Position numbers and translations under genes: made by a program | Notes under the pieces: generated by a model | The model's input: only the letters and a program-made list of their open reading frames with translations | The model's database searches: none | Told to the model about the DNA's origin: nothing | NCBI GenBank assembly: GCA_903837345.1 | Contig: CAILUG010000008.1 | Span: 1 to 64,000, forward strand | Source of the DNA: an uncultured Gammaproteobacteria bacterium | GTDB lineage: Bacteria > Pseudomonadota > Gammaproteobacteria > Pseudomonadales > Pseudohongiellaceae | Direction of reading: 5' to 3' | DNA: 64,000 nucleotides | Shown: piece after piece, positions 34,751 to 42,802 of the stretch | Layout: each line of letters starts with the position of its first letter | Position numbering within the stretch: the first letter of the stretch is position 1

Positions 34751-36106
34751 CTATTTGCTCCGCGTATCAACGATCAATTGAAACTTGCGCGTCACCGGAT
34801 TCACGGGCAGATCATTGGTTTCAAGCACTTCGAAGTTCACATTGTCCAACTGTTTGGCAGCAAGGATTTCGCGCAGGCGTGCTGCCACTGCCGCGAGTGC
34901 GGCTGCTTTCTGTTCGGGCTGCAACTGGTTGTCGAGGCACACCATGAAGCGGAACGAGGTATCACCCAGCAGATGCAGCTGGAACCGCGTGACGCCAGTA
35001 ACGAAGATTTCATTGATGGTGTGCGGGCTGATGAAATCCTTCGCACCATTGCGATTGATGAACACCGGTTGCAATTCATTGCGACCTATCAGGTTCTCAA
35101 TGACGAGATAAGGTGTGTGCCCATGGTTTTGCACTGGTCGCAAGGTGTCTGACATGCGATAGCGGATCAGTGGCAGCGTGCGATTGAACAAATTGGTGAT
35201 CACCGAGTGGTCTTCGTAAAACTCGAAGATGAGATCGTCATCGTACAATACGATCTGCTCACTGCCAGGCGCTGCGCCTCCCATGCCCAGATGTTCACTG
35301 CAGCCATAGCCGTTCATCACGCCGGCACCAAAGGCTTGTTGCAACACTTCCTTGTCGCCTCTGGTGGTGGCCTCGCCGGCGCAGCCGATCATTTGCGGTG
35401 AAATATGCAAGGCACCTTCACGCTGCTTTTCAGCCAGTATTTTCAGCGCGGTGGTATAACCGAACAGCATATCCGGCTGGAATTCATTGAGGCCTTCGAT
35501 GACACGCGGCAACGGGCTGTTAACCTCGAACAGTTTGATGCGCACGAACAAACTTGCCAGTCCGCGTGACAGCATGCTGAACAAGGTCACGCCGGCATAA
35601 TGGCCATCAGTGGCCCCGAAGTATGCCAGTCGGAAACGGCCCCGGTTCTTGCGTTTGGTAGCGGGCCGCTGCCGCTGGTTTCGCCGCCCCATGCCAAGGC
35701 CGCGCACCATATCCTCCGGGGCATAGACAAAATAGCCGACTTCACCTGAGGAACCCGAGGTGTGAATTACGGTATAGCGATCAAGATAAAGTTCGGTGGG
35801 GTCTTTCGAGCGGGTGAGGAAATCGGCGATGGCGGCCTTGGTGACGCGTGGATCAGTGGAAATCGCATCGAAGTTTGCCATCAGCAGCGACTTGGTGAGC
35901 ACCGGAAATTGTTCAGGCAGAGCGGTGACCGGATCAATGCCGCGCTCCCTGATGATGTTGCGGTAATAAGGTGAATGCAGGTTGACGTGGGCCACCAGCT
36001 CCCGGAATTTGGCGAGCCGTACCGCCTCGAATTCCGTGCGGGCAAGTGTGGCGTTATGTCGCAGTTCCCGCGCTTTGGCGAGGCGGAGTCGCAGCAGCTT
36101 GAACAA
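34751..36106 (-). CDS. phenylacetate-CoA ligase-like adenylate-forming protein (PaaK/CapK type)
   Basis: 451 residues. HTSGSSGEVGYFVY is the ATP phosphate-binding loop, and FGYTTALKILAEK, GYGCSEHLGMGG and NLFNRTLPLIRYRMSD are the core adenylation motifs, in a PaaK-like but divergent sequence. Such proteins activate aromatic or fatty acids as CoA esters, while CapK relatives act in polysaccharide assembly. The adjacent divergent GT39-like gene leaves both options open. No clear operon partner on this strand. The start at 36106 lies 154 bp from the divergent gene, so a two-way promoter is likely there. Confidence 0.78.
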   Translation of the reverse strand: MFKLLRLRLAKARELRHNATLARTEFEAVRLAKFRELVAHVNLHSPYYRNIIRERGIDPVTALPEQFPVLTKSLLMANFDAISTDPRVTKAAIADFLTRSKDPTELYLDRYTVIHTSGSSGEVGYFVYAPEDMVRGLGMGRRNQRQRPATKRKNRGRFRLAYFGATDGHYAGVTLFSMLSRGLASLFVRIKLFEVNSPLPRVIEGLNEFQPDMLFGYTTALKILAEKQREGALHISPQMIGCAGEATTRGDKEVLQQAFGAGVMNGYGCSEHLGMGGAAPGSEQIVLYDDDLIFEFYEDHSVITNLFNRTLPLIRYRMSDTLRPVQNHGHTPYLVIENLIGRNELQPVFINRNGAKDFISPHTINEIFVTGVTRFQLHLLGDTSFRFMVCLDNQLQPEQKAAALAAVAARLREILAAKQLDNVNFEVLETNDLPVNPVTRKFQLIVDTRSK

Positions 36107-36260
36107 GCATTACCCCTGATTCTTGTTATTGTGGAACGGGATAATCTAGCACTTGCCATCATTGGAGAAAACCGGCAAAGACCCCCAACGCCGGTCATTT
36201 CAGCAACAACAATTCCGCCGGGGCTGTTAGTATCCGGAAAATTCATCAAGGTCGGCAAAA

Positions 36261-37775
36261 GTGAACTGGAAGAAGTGTTTCACAATTGATTCCATCCATT
36301 GGTGGGTGTTGATGCTGTTTGGCATCAGCCTGGTCGCCACCGATCAATGGTTCAGCATTCTGGAGGATGAGGCCACCATTCTGGACCTGGCGAGCTCGCC
36401 CGCGAGTGACACGCTGCACCTGTTCTGGTCCGGAGTGGGCCAGCATGAACATCCCCCTCTGTCGGATCTCCTGCTGCATTACTGGTTGCCGCTGGGCAAT
36501 AGTTACGCATGGTCCTTCCGCTTGTTTTCGATCTGCTTCTATCTCGCCGGCATTGCCCTGTTGCGGTTGTGTGCGCGGAGACTGGGTGGAAAATCAGCCG
36601 CCATTGCCCTGGTTTTGATCACCGTGCTGTGGCCGTTCGGGTTCCATTTCGGAAGACTGGTTGGCTGGTATGGACCCTGTTTTTTTCTCGTGTGCGCCCT
36701 CACACTGGCTTACCTGCGCTTTCTCGATTCGCCAGCAGTTCCGAACAGCATGTTGCTGTTCACTGCCGCGCTTGCACTGGTCTACACCAACTACTTTGGC
36801 TGGGCCGTGCTGGGATGTTTGCTGATCGACAGTTTTGTGCGGCACTACCGCCGGCAACCTGTGAATTTCCGCACCCTCCTTGTGATTGGAGCAGGTCTTG
36901 TCCTGGCCTATACACCCTTGTGGACAGTATTCATCAATGAAATCCGCAATGGTGTCTCGCCCTCTTCATTGGTTCAAAACATCCTCTATGGCGGCTTCAA
37001 TTTCTATTCCCTGTTTGTCAGTGAGTCGGTGGCTCCCTGGTTCTGGGCGCTGAGTATTCCGGCAGGAATCGCCATCCTGGCTCTCCTCGTACTCAGCCTC
37101 CGCTATGGCCCTCCAGTGGCGCGAGTTTTCCTGCTGTACTTCCTGGCTCTCTTCGCTGCCATGATGCTCGCCGGGATCAGCGGGACCAAGCGAATGCTGA
37201 TGATTTCTCCGTGGCTGTTGCTGGCAGTCAGCGTGGCAGTTGCCCAGGCAGGTCAGCGTTATGTACGGGTCGCCATGGCGGGTTTGCTGGTTCTGCTTGG
37301 CTCGCTCGGATGGTTCGGAATTATTGCCAGATCGCATTACTCTGCTCCCCATTTTATCGAGCCTTGGGCAAAAATGGCCAAGGACGCAAAAACCGCTCTT
37401 GATGCGGGCGCCAGGATAGTGAGCAATAGTCCGTCGTTTTTCTTCTATCTCACCCAACTGCAGCGGTGTGCTGATTCGGGTACCTGCCCGCCATTCCAGG
37501 GAGTATTGCCGGCCACGATTACCCATCCGCAAATATTCAGTGTAGAGCAGTGGCAACCAGAAGATTTCACGGGAGCCCCGGTTTTGTTCGTCGAAGGAGT
37601 AAACAAGGACAGTGCAGAGCAGACAGCCATGCTGCTGCAATGGCTGCAAGGCCAGTGTCACCTGGATCAGCATGAGGCGATGCTTGCTGACACCGGATAT
37701 GCGTGGAAGCTTCGTTTGTTCCCCGACAGCGGACAGATCCCTTTCCGGATCCAGACCTATCGTTTCTCCTGCTGA
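36261..37775 (+). CDS. GT39-like (PMT_2) membrane glycosyltransferase
   Basis: 504 residues from a GTG start (AAGG about 9 nt before). About 10 transmembrane helices. The first periplasmic loop has the acidic pair ILEDEATILDL and the HEHPPLSDLLLHYW motif, as in GT-C enzymes of the PMT/ArnT type that use polyprenyl-phosphate sugars. A soluble C-terminal domain (about 370-504) includes paired Cys (CADSGTC). The acceptor is unknown: lipid A, protein or a glycolipid. It is divergent from the PaaK-like gene. Confidence 0.8.
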   Translation: MNWKKCFTIDSIHWWVLMLFGISLVATDQWFSILEDEATILDLASSPASDTLHLFWSGVGQHEHPPLSDLLLHYWLPLGNSYAWSFRLFSICFYLAGIALLRLCARRLGGKSAAIALVLITVLWPFGFHFGRLVGWYGPCFFLVCALTLAYLRFLDSPAVPNSMLLFTAALALVYTNYFGWAVLGCLLIDSFVRHYRRQPVNFRTLLVIGAGLVLAYTPLWTVFINEIRNGVSPSSLVQNILYGGFNFYSLFVSESVAPWFWALSIPAGIAILALLVLSLRYGPPVARVFLLYFLALFAAMMLAGISGTKRMLMISPWLLLAVSVAVAQAGQRYVRVAMAGLLVLLGSLGWFGIIARSHYSAPHFIEPWAKMAKDAKTALDAGARIVSNSPSFFFYLTQLQRCADSGTCPPFQGVLPATITHPQIFSVEQWQPEDFTGAPVLFVEGVNKDSAEQTAMLLQWLQGQCHLDQHEAMLADTGYAWKLRLFPDSGQIPFRIQTYRFSC

Positions 37776-37870
37776 GGTTGACAGTGTATTTTTTGATTTG
37801 GGAAACAATGACAGACTCGACCGCCTGACCTGTTGTACATTTTGCTGATTCAAAATTCGCCGGAGCATTC

Positions 37871-38803
37871 ATGCAACGAAGAAAACTGTTACAGCTGCTG
37901 GCAGTCACTGCCGCCGCACCCTGGGTGCGTGCTGCCAATGCCGAACTCGTGGTGGCCGTCAACCAGACCACCATCGAAAGTGCGCCTTTCTTCATCCGGA
38001 ACATCCCGGGTATTCGGGTGGTACCGGTGGCGAATGGGCGTGCTGCATCGGCGCTGCTGGTGAGCGGCATGGCAGATGCAGCCACTGGTTCCGAAACCCA
38101 GGCCTTGCTGAATTCCGTGGCACAACCCGATCTGCGAATCGTGCTGACTCTCGCCGAATGCCATTATCGCATGGTGGCGCGCCGCAGCGCCGGCATCCAT
38201 GGCATCATCGATCTGCGTGGCAAACGCGTGGCGCAAACACCGGGCACATCGTCCATTTATTTTCTGGTAGACATGTTGCGTCTGGTGGGGCTCAGCATCG
38301 ACGACATTACACTGGTGACGATGGAAGGCCCTGACATGCCGGCGGCACTCGCCAACAAACAGATCGATGCGATGGCGATGTGGGAACCCCACGCCCAGAA
38401 TGCCATTGATCTGCTCGGCGCAGATTACATGATACTGATGCACCCAAGTGCGTATTTCGAACGTTTCAACCTCAACACCACTACCGGGGTTCTGAACAAT
38501 CCTGAACGACGTGCAGTGCTGGTATCTGCAGTAAAAGCCATCAGGGAGGTTTCGCACCAACTGGAACTGGCGCCGGCACCGTTCCTGCCCGTGCTGTCGC
38601 AAGCCATCAATACTCCGGTGAAAACCATTGAAAGTGTCTGGTCACAGTTCACGTTTCCTGCCCGACTCAACCAAACCGCGCTGCAGGAGATTCTCGTCAA
38701 AATGGAGCCCTGGGCTGCAGAAGTGGCGAAGCGCAACATACGCACACCGGATGTGCTGGCCAGGATGATAGACGCCAGCATCGCAAAAGAAGCTGGACTC
38801 TAG
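37871..38803 (+). CDS. orphan NMT1/THI5-like (SsuA/TauA-type) substrate-binding protein
   Basis: 310 residues with a cleavable signal peptide (about 1-24, with QRRKLL giving a weak Tat-like look). The body shows the type-II periplasmic binding pattern: ADAATGSETQALLNS, DLRGKRVAQTPGTSSIYFLVDML, VTMEGPDMPAALANKQIDAMAMWEPH. Relatives deliver sulfonates, nitrate, thiamine precursors or aromatic acids to ABC importers. No permease or ATPase gene adjoins, so it either borrows a transporter or serves as a sensor. Its stop overlaps that of the convergent lipase gene by 4 bp. Confidence 0.82.
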   Translation: MQRRKLLQLLAVTAAAPWVRAANAELVVAVNQTTIESAPFFIRNIPGIRVVPVANGRAASALLVSGMADAATGSETQALLNSVAQPDLRIVLTLAECHYRMVARRSAGIHGIIDLRGKRVAQTPGTSSIYFLVDMLRLVGLSIDDITLVTMEGPDMPAALANKQIDAMAMWEPHAQNAIDLLGADYMILMHPSAYFERFNLNTTTGVLNNPERRAVLVSAVKAIREVSHQLELAPAPFLPVLSQAINTPVKTIESVWSQFTFPARLNQTALQEILVKMEPWAAEVAKRNIRTPDVLARMIDASIAKEAGL

Positions 38804-39567
38804 TTGTTCAAACGCTCTGCCAGCGCCAGATAGCGTTCAATATGGCCTTCCGGTGGCCGCACCGCCGCTGCCACCGCTCCCAGCCCGAATGAATTGGTCG
38901 GCCAGCCAATGGCGCCGCCATGATCAACCGGCCATTCCGCTATTGGCGCCCGCGGCGGACGACAGGCCGAACTGCGGGACACCACACCATCATTTTCACC
39001 TGACAAATTGCCGATCGCGCGTGACAACGCAAAAAATGGCGAGGAATTCCAGACCAGACTGCCAGGGTTGCAGACTACTTCCATGTAGTGCACGCCTGCG
39101 CAGTCCGGATCCTGCAGCACCGTGCGGGTTGCCAAATCAGGAATGGCACCGGTGTTTTCACCGAGAGCATCTATCCACCAGAATGGAATAGCTGCGCGCA
39201 GCGAGTGGGTTTTGTCCAGCACAGCATCAGCTACCGGCGAGCCAAGATGCGGAGTGGCAATGGTGATGAGCTGTTTGATGCGGCTGCCGATGAAACGGTG
39301 TTTGTTGATGACGCGGCGTGCATCCAGCCCGCCCATGCTGTGGGCTATCACTGCCATTTCAAATTCACCGGGCCACTGCGCAGCAAGAGCATTGGCCAGC
39401 TGCTCGCTGCGGCGTTCCAGTGAACCCAGCGGATCAACACTGGGTGCAAAAACACTATGCCCACGCTCCGACAATGCCTTGGCCACGCCATTGAAATAAT
39501 TGATACCAATGGCAAACGGGGTTTCTCCAAACCCCAGGATTCCGTGGGCCAATACAATGTGTGCCAT
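38800..39567 (-). CDS. alpha/beta-hydrolase of the triacylglycerol-lipase type
   Basis: 255 residues. HGILGFG at 8-14 forms the oxyanion-hole region, and AHSMGG (Ser77) replaces the usual GHSxGG elbow; A-H-S-x-G is seen in several lipases. SGENDGVV and PVDHGGAIGW are likely to hold the catalytic Asp and His. There is no signal peptide, unlike secreted LipA-type lipases, so it is cytoplasmic or exported by another route. About 100 bp separate it from the tannase-like gene upstream on the same strand. Confidence 0.82.
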   Translation of the reverse strand: MAHIVLAHGILGFGETPFAIGINYFNGVAKALSERGHSVFAPSVDPLGSLERRSEQLANALAAQWPGEFEMAVIAHSMGGLDARRVINKHRFIGSRIKQLITIATPHLGSPVADAVLDKTHSLRAAIPFWWIDALGENTGAIPDLATRTVLQDPDCAGVHYMEVVCNPGSLVWNSSPFFALSRAIGNLSGENDGVVSRSSACRPPRAPIAEWPVDHGGAIGWPTNSFGLGAVAAAVRPPEGHIERYLALAERLNN

Positions 39568-39665
39568 GTTTGCGCTAATCCTGAATCACAACCTGTGCGG
39601 CGAAAATTTGGCTGGAGTGCATCAACGCACACCTGAAACCGGCACTGATACACCTGATCCTGCTG

Positions 39666-41363
39666 TCAATTGCCGCAGCTGAAACTCGCCGCCTGATTGA
39701 TATCCCCCTTGCCGTCGTAATGCGGCCAGGCCGGATACTGGCACACGGGTCGTGTGCGACCTGCTGTGTCCTTGCTGGCATCTGTCGCCAGCAAGTCACC
39801 GGGCGCCACGCCTTTTTCCACCCAGTTTTCCAGCGCTTCCAGCGATGAAACCCGTGCGTTGAACACACCGGTAACATGGCCCATGCCGGGAATGGTGTAG
39901 AACTTCAGGAATGAACCAAGCGCTGCATCGTCGTAACGCGTCTTCAGCCGGTTGTAATACTGGACGGAGCTGTAGGGTGAAATGAAATCATCGACCAGGC
40001 CGTGGAACCAGATCAGCTTGCCGCCGCGTTTCTGGTATGCATCAAGATCAATACTGTTGGCGCTGATGCGCGACACCACATCCTTGATGCGATCCTGGAA
40101 CGCTTTGGGATCGAATTTTTCATACACATTCAAATCCGGATCCTGCGCAATCGCCAGTCCGAGCGTGGCTGCACCTGGCGCATATTGCAATGCTTTCAGC
40201 GGACTGTCGGCACCCAGAATATCGAGACCACCATCGCGAAAAGTGGAGCCGGCGAACGGTGTCCACTTCGGAAATGCAGCAGAGCCTTTGTCGTCGGGAA
40301 AAATCGGGAAGCCGACTTCGTAGGGCTTGTCGATTTCATTGAGCGCCTTGATCTGCGCATCCGACAAACAGTCATCGCCGGTATCAGCACCTTTGGCACA
40401 GCGGACCGGATTGGCATTGGTCAATAATCTGAGCGGGGCATTTTCGGTTTCGCAGGCGGCCAGATTGCTGATGATGCCGTCATTGGCTCCATCCAGTTTG
40501 TCGCACCGCTCATAGACTTTTGCCACCAGCGCCCTGGCCTTGGCCGGATTGATCCAGCTCTTGCCGCCGTTACCCTGCAGGGCCTTGGCGTAATTCCACG
40601 CCGACAAATGCAGCATCACCACATTGTGGGCGGGATAGCCTGCCACTACACCATCGTAATCATCCGGATAGCGCTGCATGGCATCGAAGCCTTCATGCCC
40701 GCCCTGGGAGCCGCCGATGAAATAGCTGTGCTCCGGCTTGCTGCCGTAACGGGCCTGCACCAGTTGCAGTGCTACGTCGCGGGTTTTCTTGATCTGCATA
40801 TGGCCGTAATTTTCCAGCGCTTCTGCGTTCAGGTAAAACTTGCCGTCAAAGCCGCCGGAACTCTGGTGGCCGGAATCACTACCGAGGGTTACATAGCCGC
40901 GTTTGAGAGGAGTGGTTTCGGCATCGGGTTGTTTGGCGTAGTGACCAAGGCCGTTAACCAGGGTGCCATTAAGCCCGCCACCACCGAATTGCAGGGTTTT
41001 ATGGTTCCATTCGCTGGGCAGATTCACTTCAAAGTTGATATCAGGAGCTGAACTGTCGACCGGATGGATGGCTCCCAACACCTTGCAGAATTCACCATTG
41101 AGGTTTTTGGGTGCGTCATTCGCAACAAGTTCAGCCGAAGTAATGGTGGCACCGGTAGTAGGTTCGCCGATAACCGTGGCAGCTATGCTCATCCCTGTGA
41201 GCTTCTGGCACAAATCTGCGGGTGTCACCAGAGCAGCAGGTGCCGCTGCCTGCTTGTCCGGTTGTTGACTACAGCCGGCCAGCAGCAGCACCAGACCGGC
41301 AGACAACCAGCCCATGTTGCGATTGATTATGGAACAGCTGAACAAGCTCTTGTTGTTATGCAT
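39666..41363 (-). CDS. tannase/feruloyl-esterase-family lipoprotein without the catalytic disulfide
   Basis: From ATG 41363 (AGGGGG closely upstream) the product is 565 residues. A lipobox (LVLLLAGC) anchors it in a membrane. The tannase-family fold is clear: LQFGGGGLNGTLVNG, RGYVTLGSDSGHQ, YFIGGSQGGHEGFDAMQRYPDDYDGVVAGYPA, LIWFHGLVDDFISP and YTIPGMGH. Ser (GGSQGG), Asp (LVDDFISP) and His (GMGHV) are kept. The two Cys of the family's CS-D-HC motif, which link Ser and His regions, are both replaced (Gly and Val). It likely hydrolyses aromatic esters at the cell surface. The open frame to 41615 upstream is not supported. Confidence 0.85.
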   Translation of the reverse strand: MHNNKSLFSCSIINRNMGWLSAGLVLLLAGCSQQPDKQAAAPAALVTPADLCQKLTGMSIAATVIGEPTTGATITSAELVANDAPKNLNGEFCKVLGAIHPVDSSAPDINFEVNLPSEWNHKTLQFGGGGLNGTLVNGLGHYAKQPDAETTPLKRGYVTLGSDSGHQSSGGFDGKFYLNAEALENYGHMQIKKTRDVALQLVQARYGSKPEHSYFIGGSQGGHEGFDAMQRYPDDYDGVVAGYPAHNVVMLHLSAWNYAKALQGNGGKSWINPAKARALVAKVYERCDKLDGANDGIISNLAACETENAPLRLLTNANPVRCAKGADTGDDCLSDAQIKALNEIDKPYEVGFPIFPDDKGSAAFPKWTPFAGSTFRDGGLDILGADSPLKALQYAPGAATLGLAIAQDPDLNVYEKFDPKAFQDRIKDVVSRISANSIDLDAYQKRGGKLIWFHGLVDDFISPYSSVQYYNRLKTRYDDAALGSFLKFYTIPGMGHVTGVFNARVSSLEALENWVEKGVAPGDLLATDASKDTAGRTRPVCQYPAWPHYDGKGDINQAASFSCGN

Positions 41364-41542
41364 ATGGCCCCCTCTGCGAATGTTGTCGGCCGAGGTTACC
41401 GCATCCCCCATATCCAACACTAGCGGCACCCTGAATGAGAAAAAACCATGAACTTGGGCCTTTGCAGCAGCAGGCTGGCTGCCATATTGCGGTGGGCTCT
41501 TTATACTGCGGAGGTTACAGCATATTTCCAAGGGGAACCCGA

Positions 41543-42691
41543 ATGCACATGTCTCACACTTTGAAATTGTCGGCACTTGCCGGTGCACTGGCACTGGGCT
41601 GCGCCATGCCTGCACAGGCCCATCACGGTTTCGGCCTGTTTCAGCTGGATATCAACAAGGAATGGTCGGGCACCCTCACCCAGATGGAACTGGTGAATCC
41701 GCATTCCTACATGAGTTTCGAAGTGAAAGGCCCCGACGGCAAGCCTTTCGCAATGCGCTGCGAAATGCGCGCTGCCACCCTTATCAAGCGCTCGGGCTGG
41801 TCCACAGACCAATTCAAACCCGGCGCCCATGTGGAAATCAAAGGCCACCCGCACCGCGATGATCCGCATGCCTGTTACCTGGAAAGCTTCACACTCAATG
41901 GCTCTACCGAAGTGAACCGCAATGACCAGTTCACTACCAAGACCCCGGTCGATACCTCCAAGCGTCCGCTGCATCTGGCAGATGGCCAGCTCAATATCAG
42001 CGGGGACTGGGCCGTGGAACAGCTGGTACTGACAGTACCCCCCAGCGGTGGCAACGGTTCCATGATACCCAAAAGCATGCGGGAAGATTTTGCCAGTGGA
42101 AAACTTACCATGGCACAAATCCAGGCCACACAGCCGCCAAGACCCAAAGTCGTTTATACGGAAAAGGGTCAGGAAGCCGCCAAGGCCTTCAATAACCGCT
42201 CACCGGAAGACAACCCATGGTTTGCCTGCAAACCAACCAGCCTGATCCGCGACTGGACCTCTGACTGGCCGATCAACCAGTTCAAGCAGAGCACCACTGC
42301 CCAGGGCGAGAAAGTCATCGATATCACCTATGGCCTGTATAACTTCAAACGCCAGATCCATATAAACGGCACCCATCCAGCCAAGCTGACACCAAGCTAC
42401 GCCGGCCACTCCATCGGCAAATGGGAAGGCGATACGCTGGTGGTGGATACCATCGGGTTTGCCGCAGGCGTGCTGTCGCCACCAACCCGTAACAGTGACC
42501 AGTTGCACATGGTGGAACGTTTCTCTCTCGATACCAGCAAGATGGCGCTGAAACGTGAATATTCGGCGACCGACCCGGTATATCTGGCAGAACCTTATGC
42601 CAGCTACGATGTCATGTATCTTTCGGACGTGCCGTTTGAAGCACAGACCTGCAAGGAAATGACGCCGGAATTCATGCAAAAGAAACCCTGA
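41543..42691 (+). CDS. exported DUF6152-WEGDTLVV fusion protein
   Basis: From ATG 41543 (AGGGGA upstream) the product is 382 residues. A signal peptide (about 1-26, cut after AQA) is followed by a DUF6152 domain (about 27-140: HHGFGLFQLDINKEWSGTL, NPHSYMSFEVKG, HVEIKGHPHRDDPHACYL). A C-terminal domain (about 150-382) begins LNISGDW and carries GKWEGDTLVVDTIGF. Both domains exist as separate adjacent genes at 31224-32424, in reverse order. A PQQ dehydrogenase gene starts 111 bp later. Function unknown; a periplasmic role is inferred from the signal peptide. Confidence 0.85.
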   Translation: MHMSHTLKLSALAGALALGCAMPAQAHHGFGLFQLDINKEWSGTLTQMELVNPHSYMSFEVKGPDGKPFAMRCEMRAATLIKRSGWSTDQFKPGAHVEIKGHPHRDDPHACYLESFTLNGSTEVNRNDQFTTKTPVDTSKRPLHLADGQLNISGDWAVEQLVLTVPPSGGNGSMIPKSMREDFASGKLTMAQIQATQPPRPKVVYTEKGQEAAKAFNNRSPEDNPWFACKPTSLIRDWTSDWPINQFKQSTTAQGEKVIDITYGLYNFKRQIHINGTHPAKLTPSYAGHSIGKWEGDTLVVDTIGFAAGVLSPPTRNSDQLHMVERFSLDTSKMALKREYSATDPVYLAEPYASYDVMYLSDVPFEAQTCKEMTPEFMQKKP

Positions 42692-42802
42692 GTTTCCGTC
42701 TCCACCCCTTAAGCTGACCCAGGACCATCCTGCCACTACGTGGCGGGACGGCCTTGGGGTAGTATTGCGCGCCACAACCATAAGAACAGGGGGATTCCAT
42801 CC

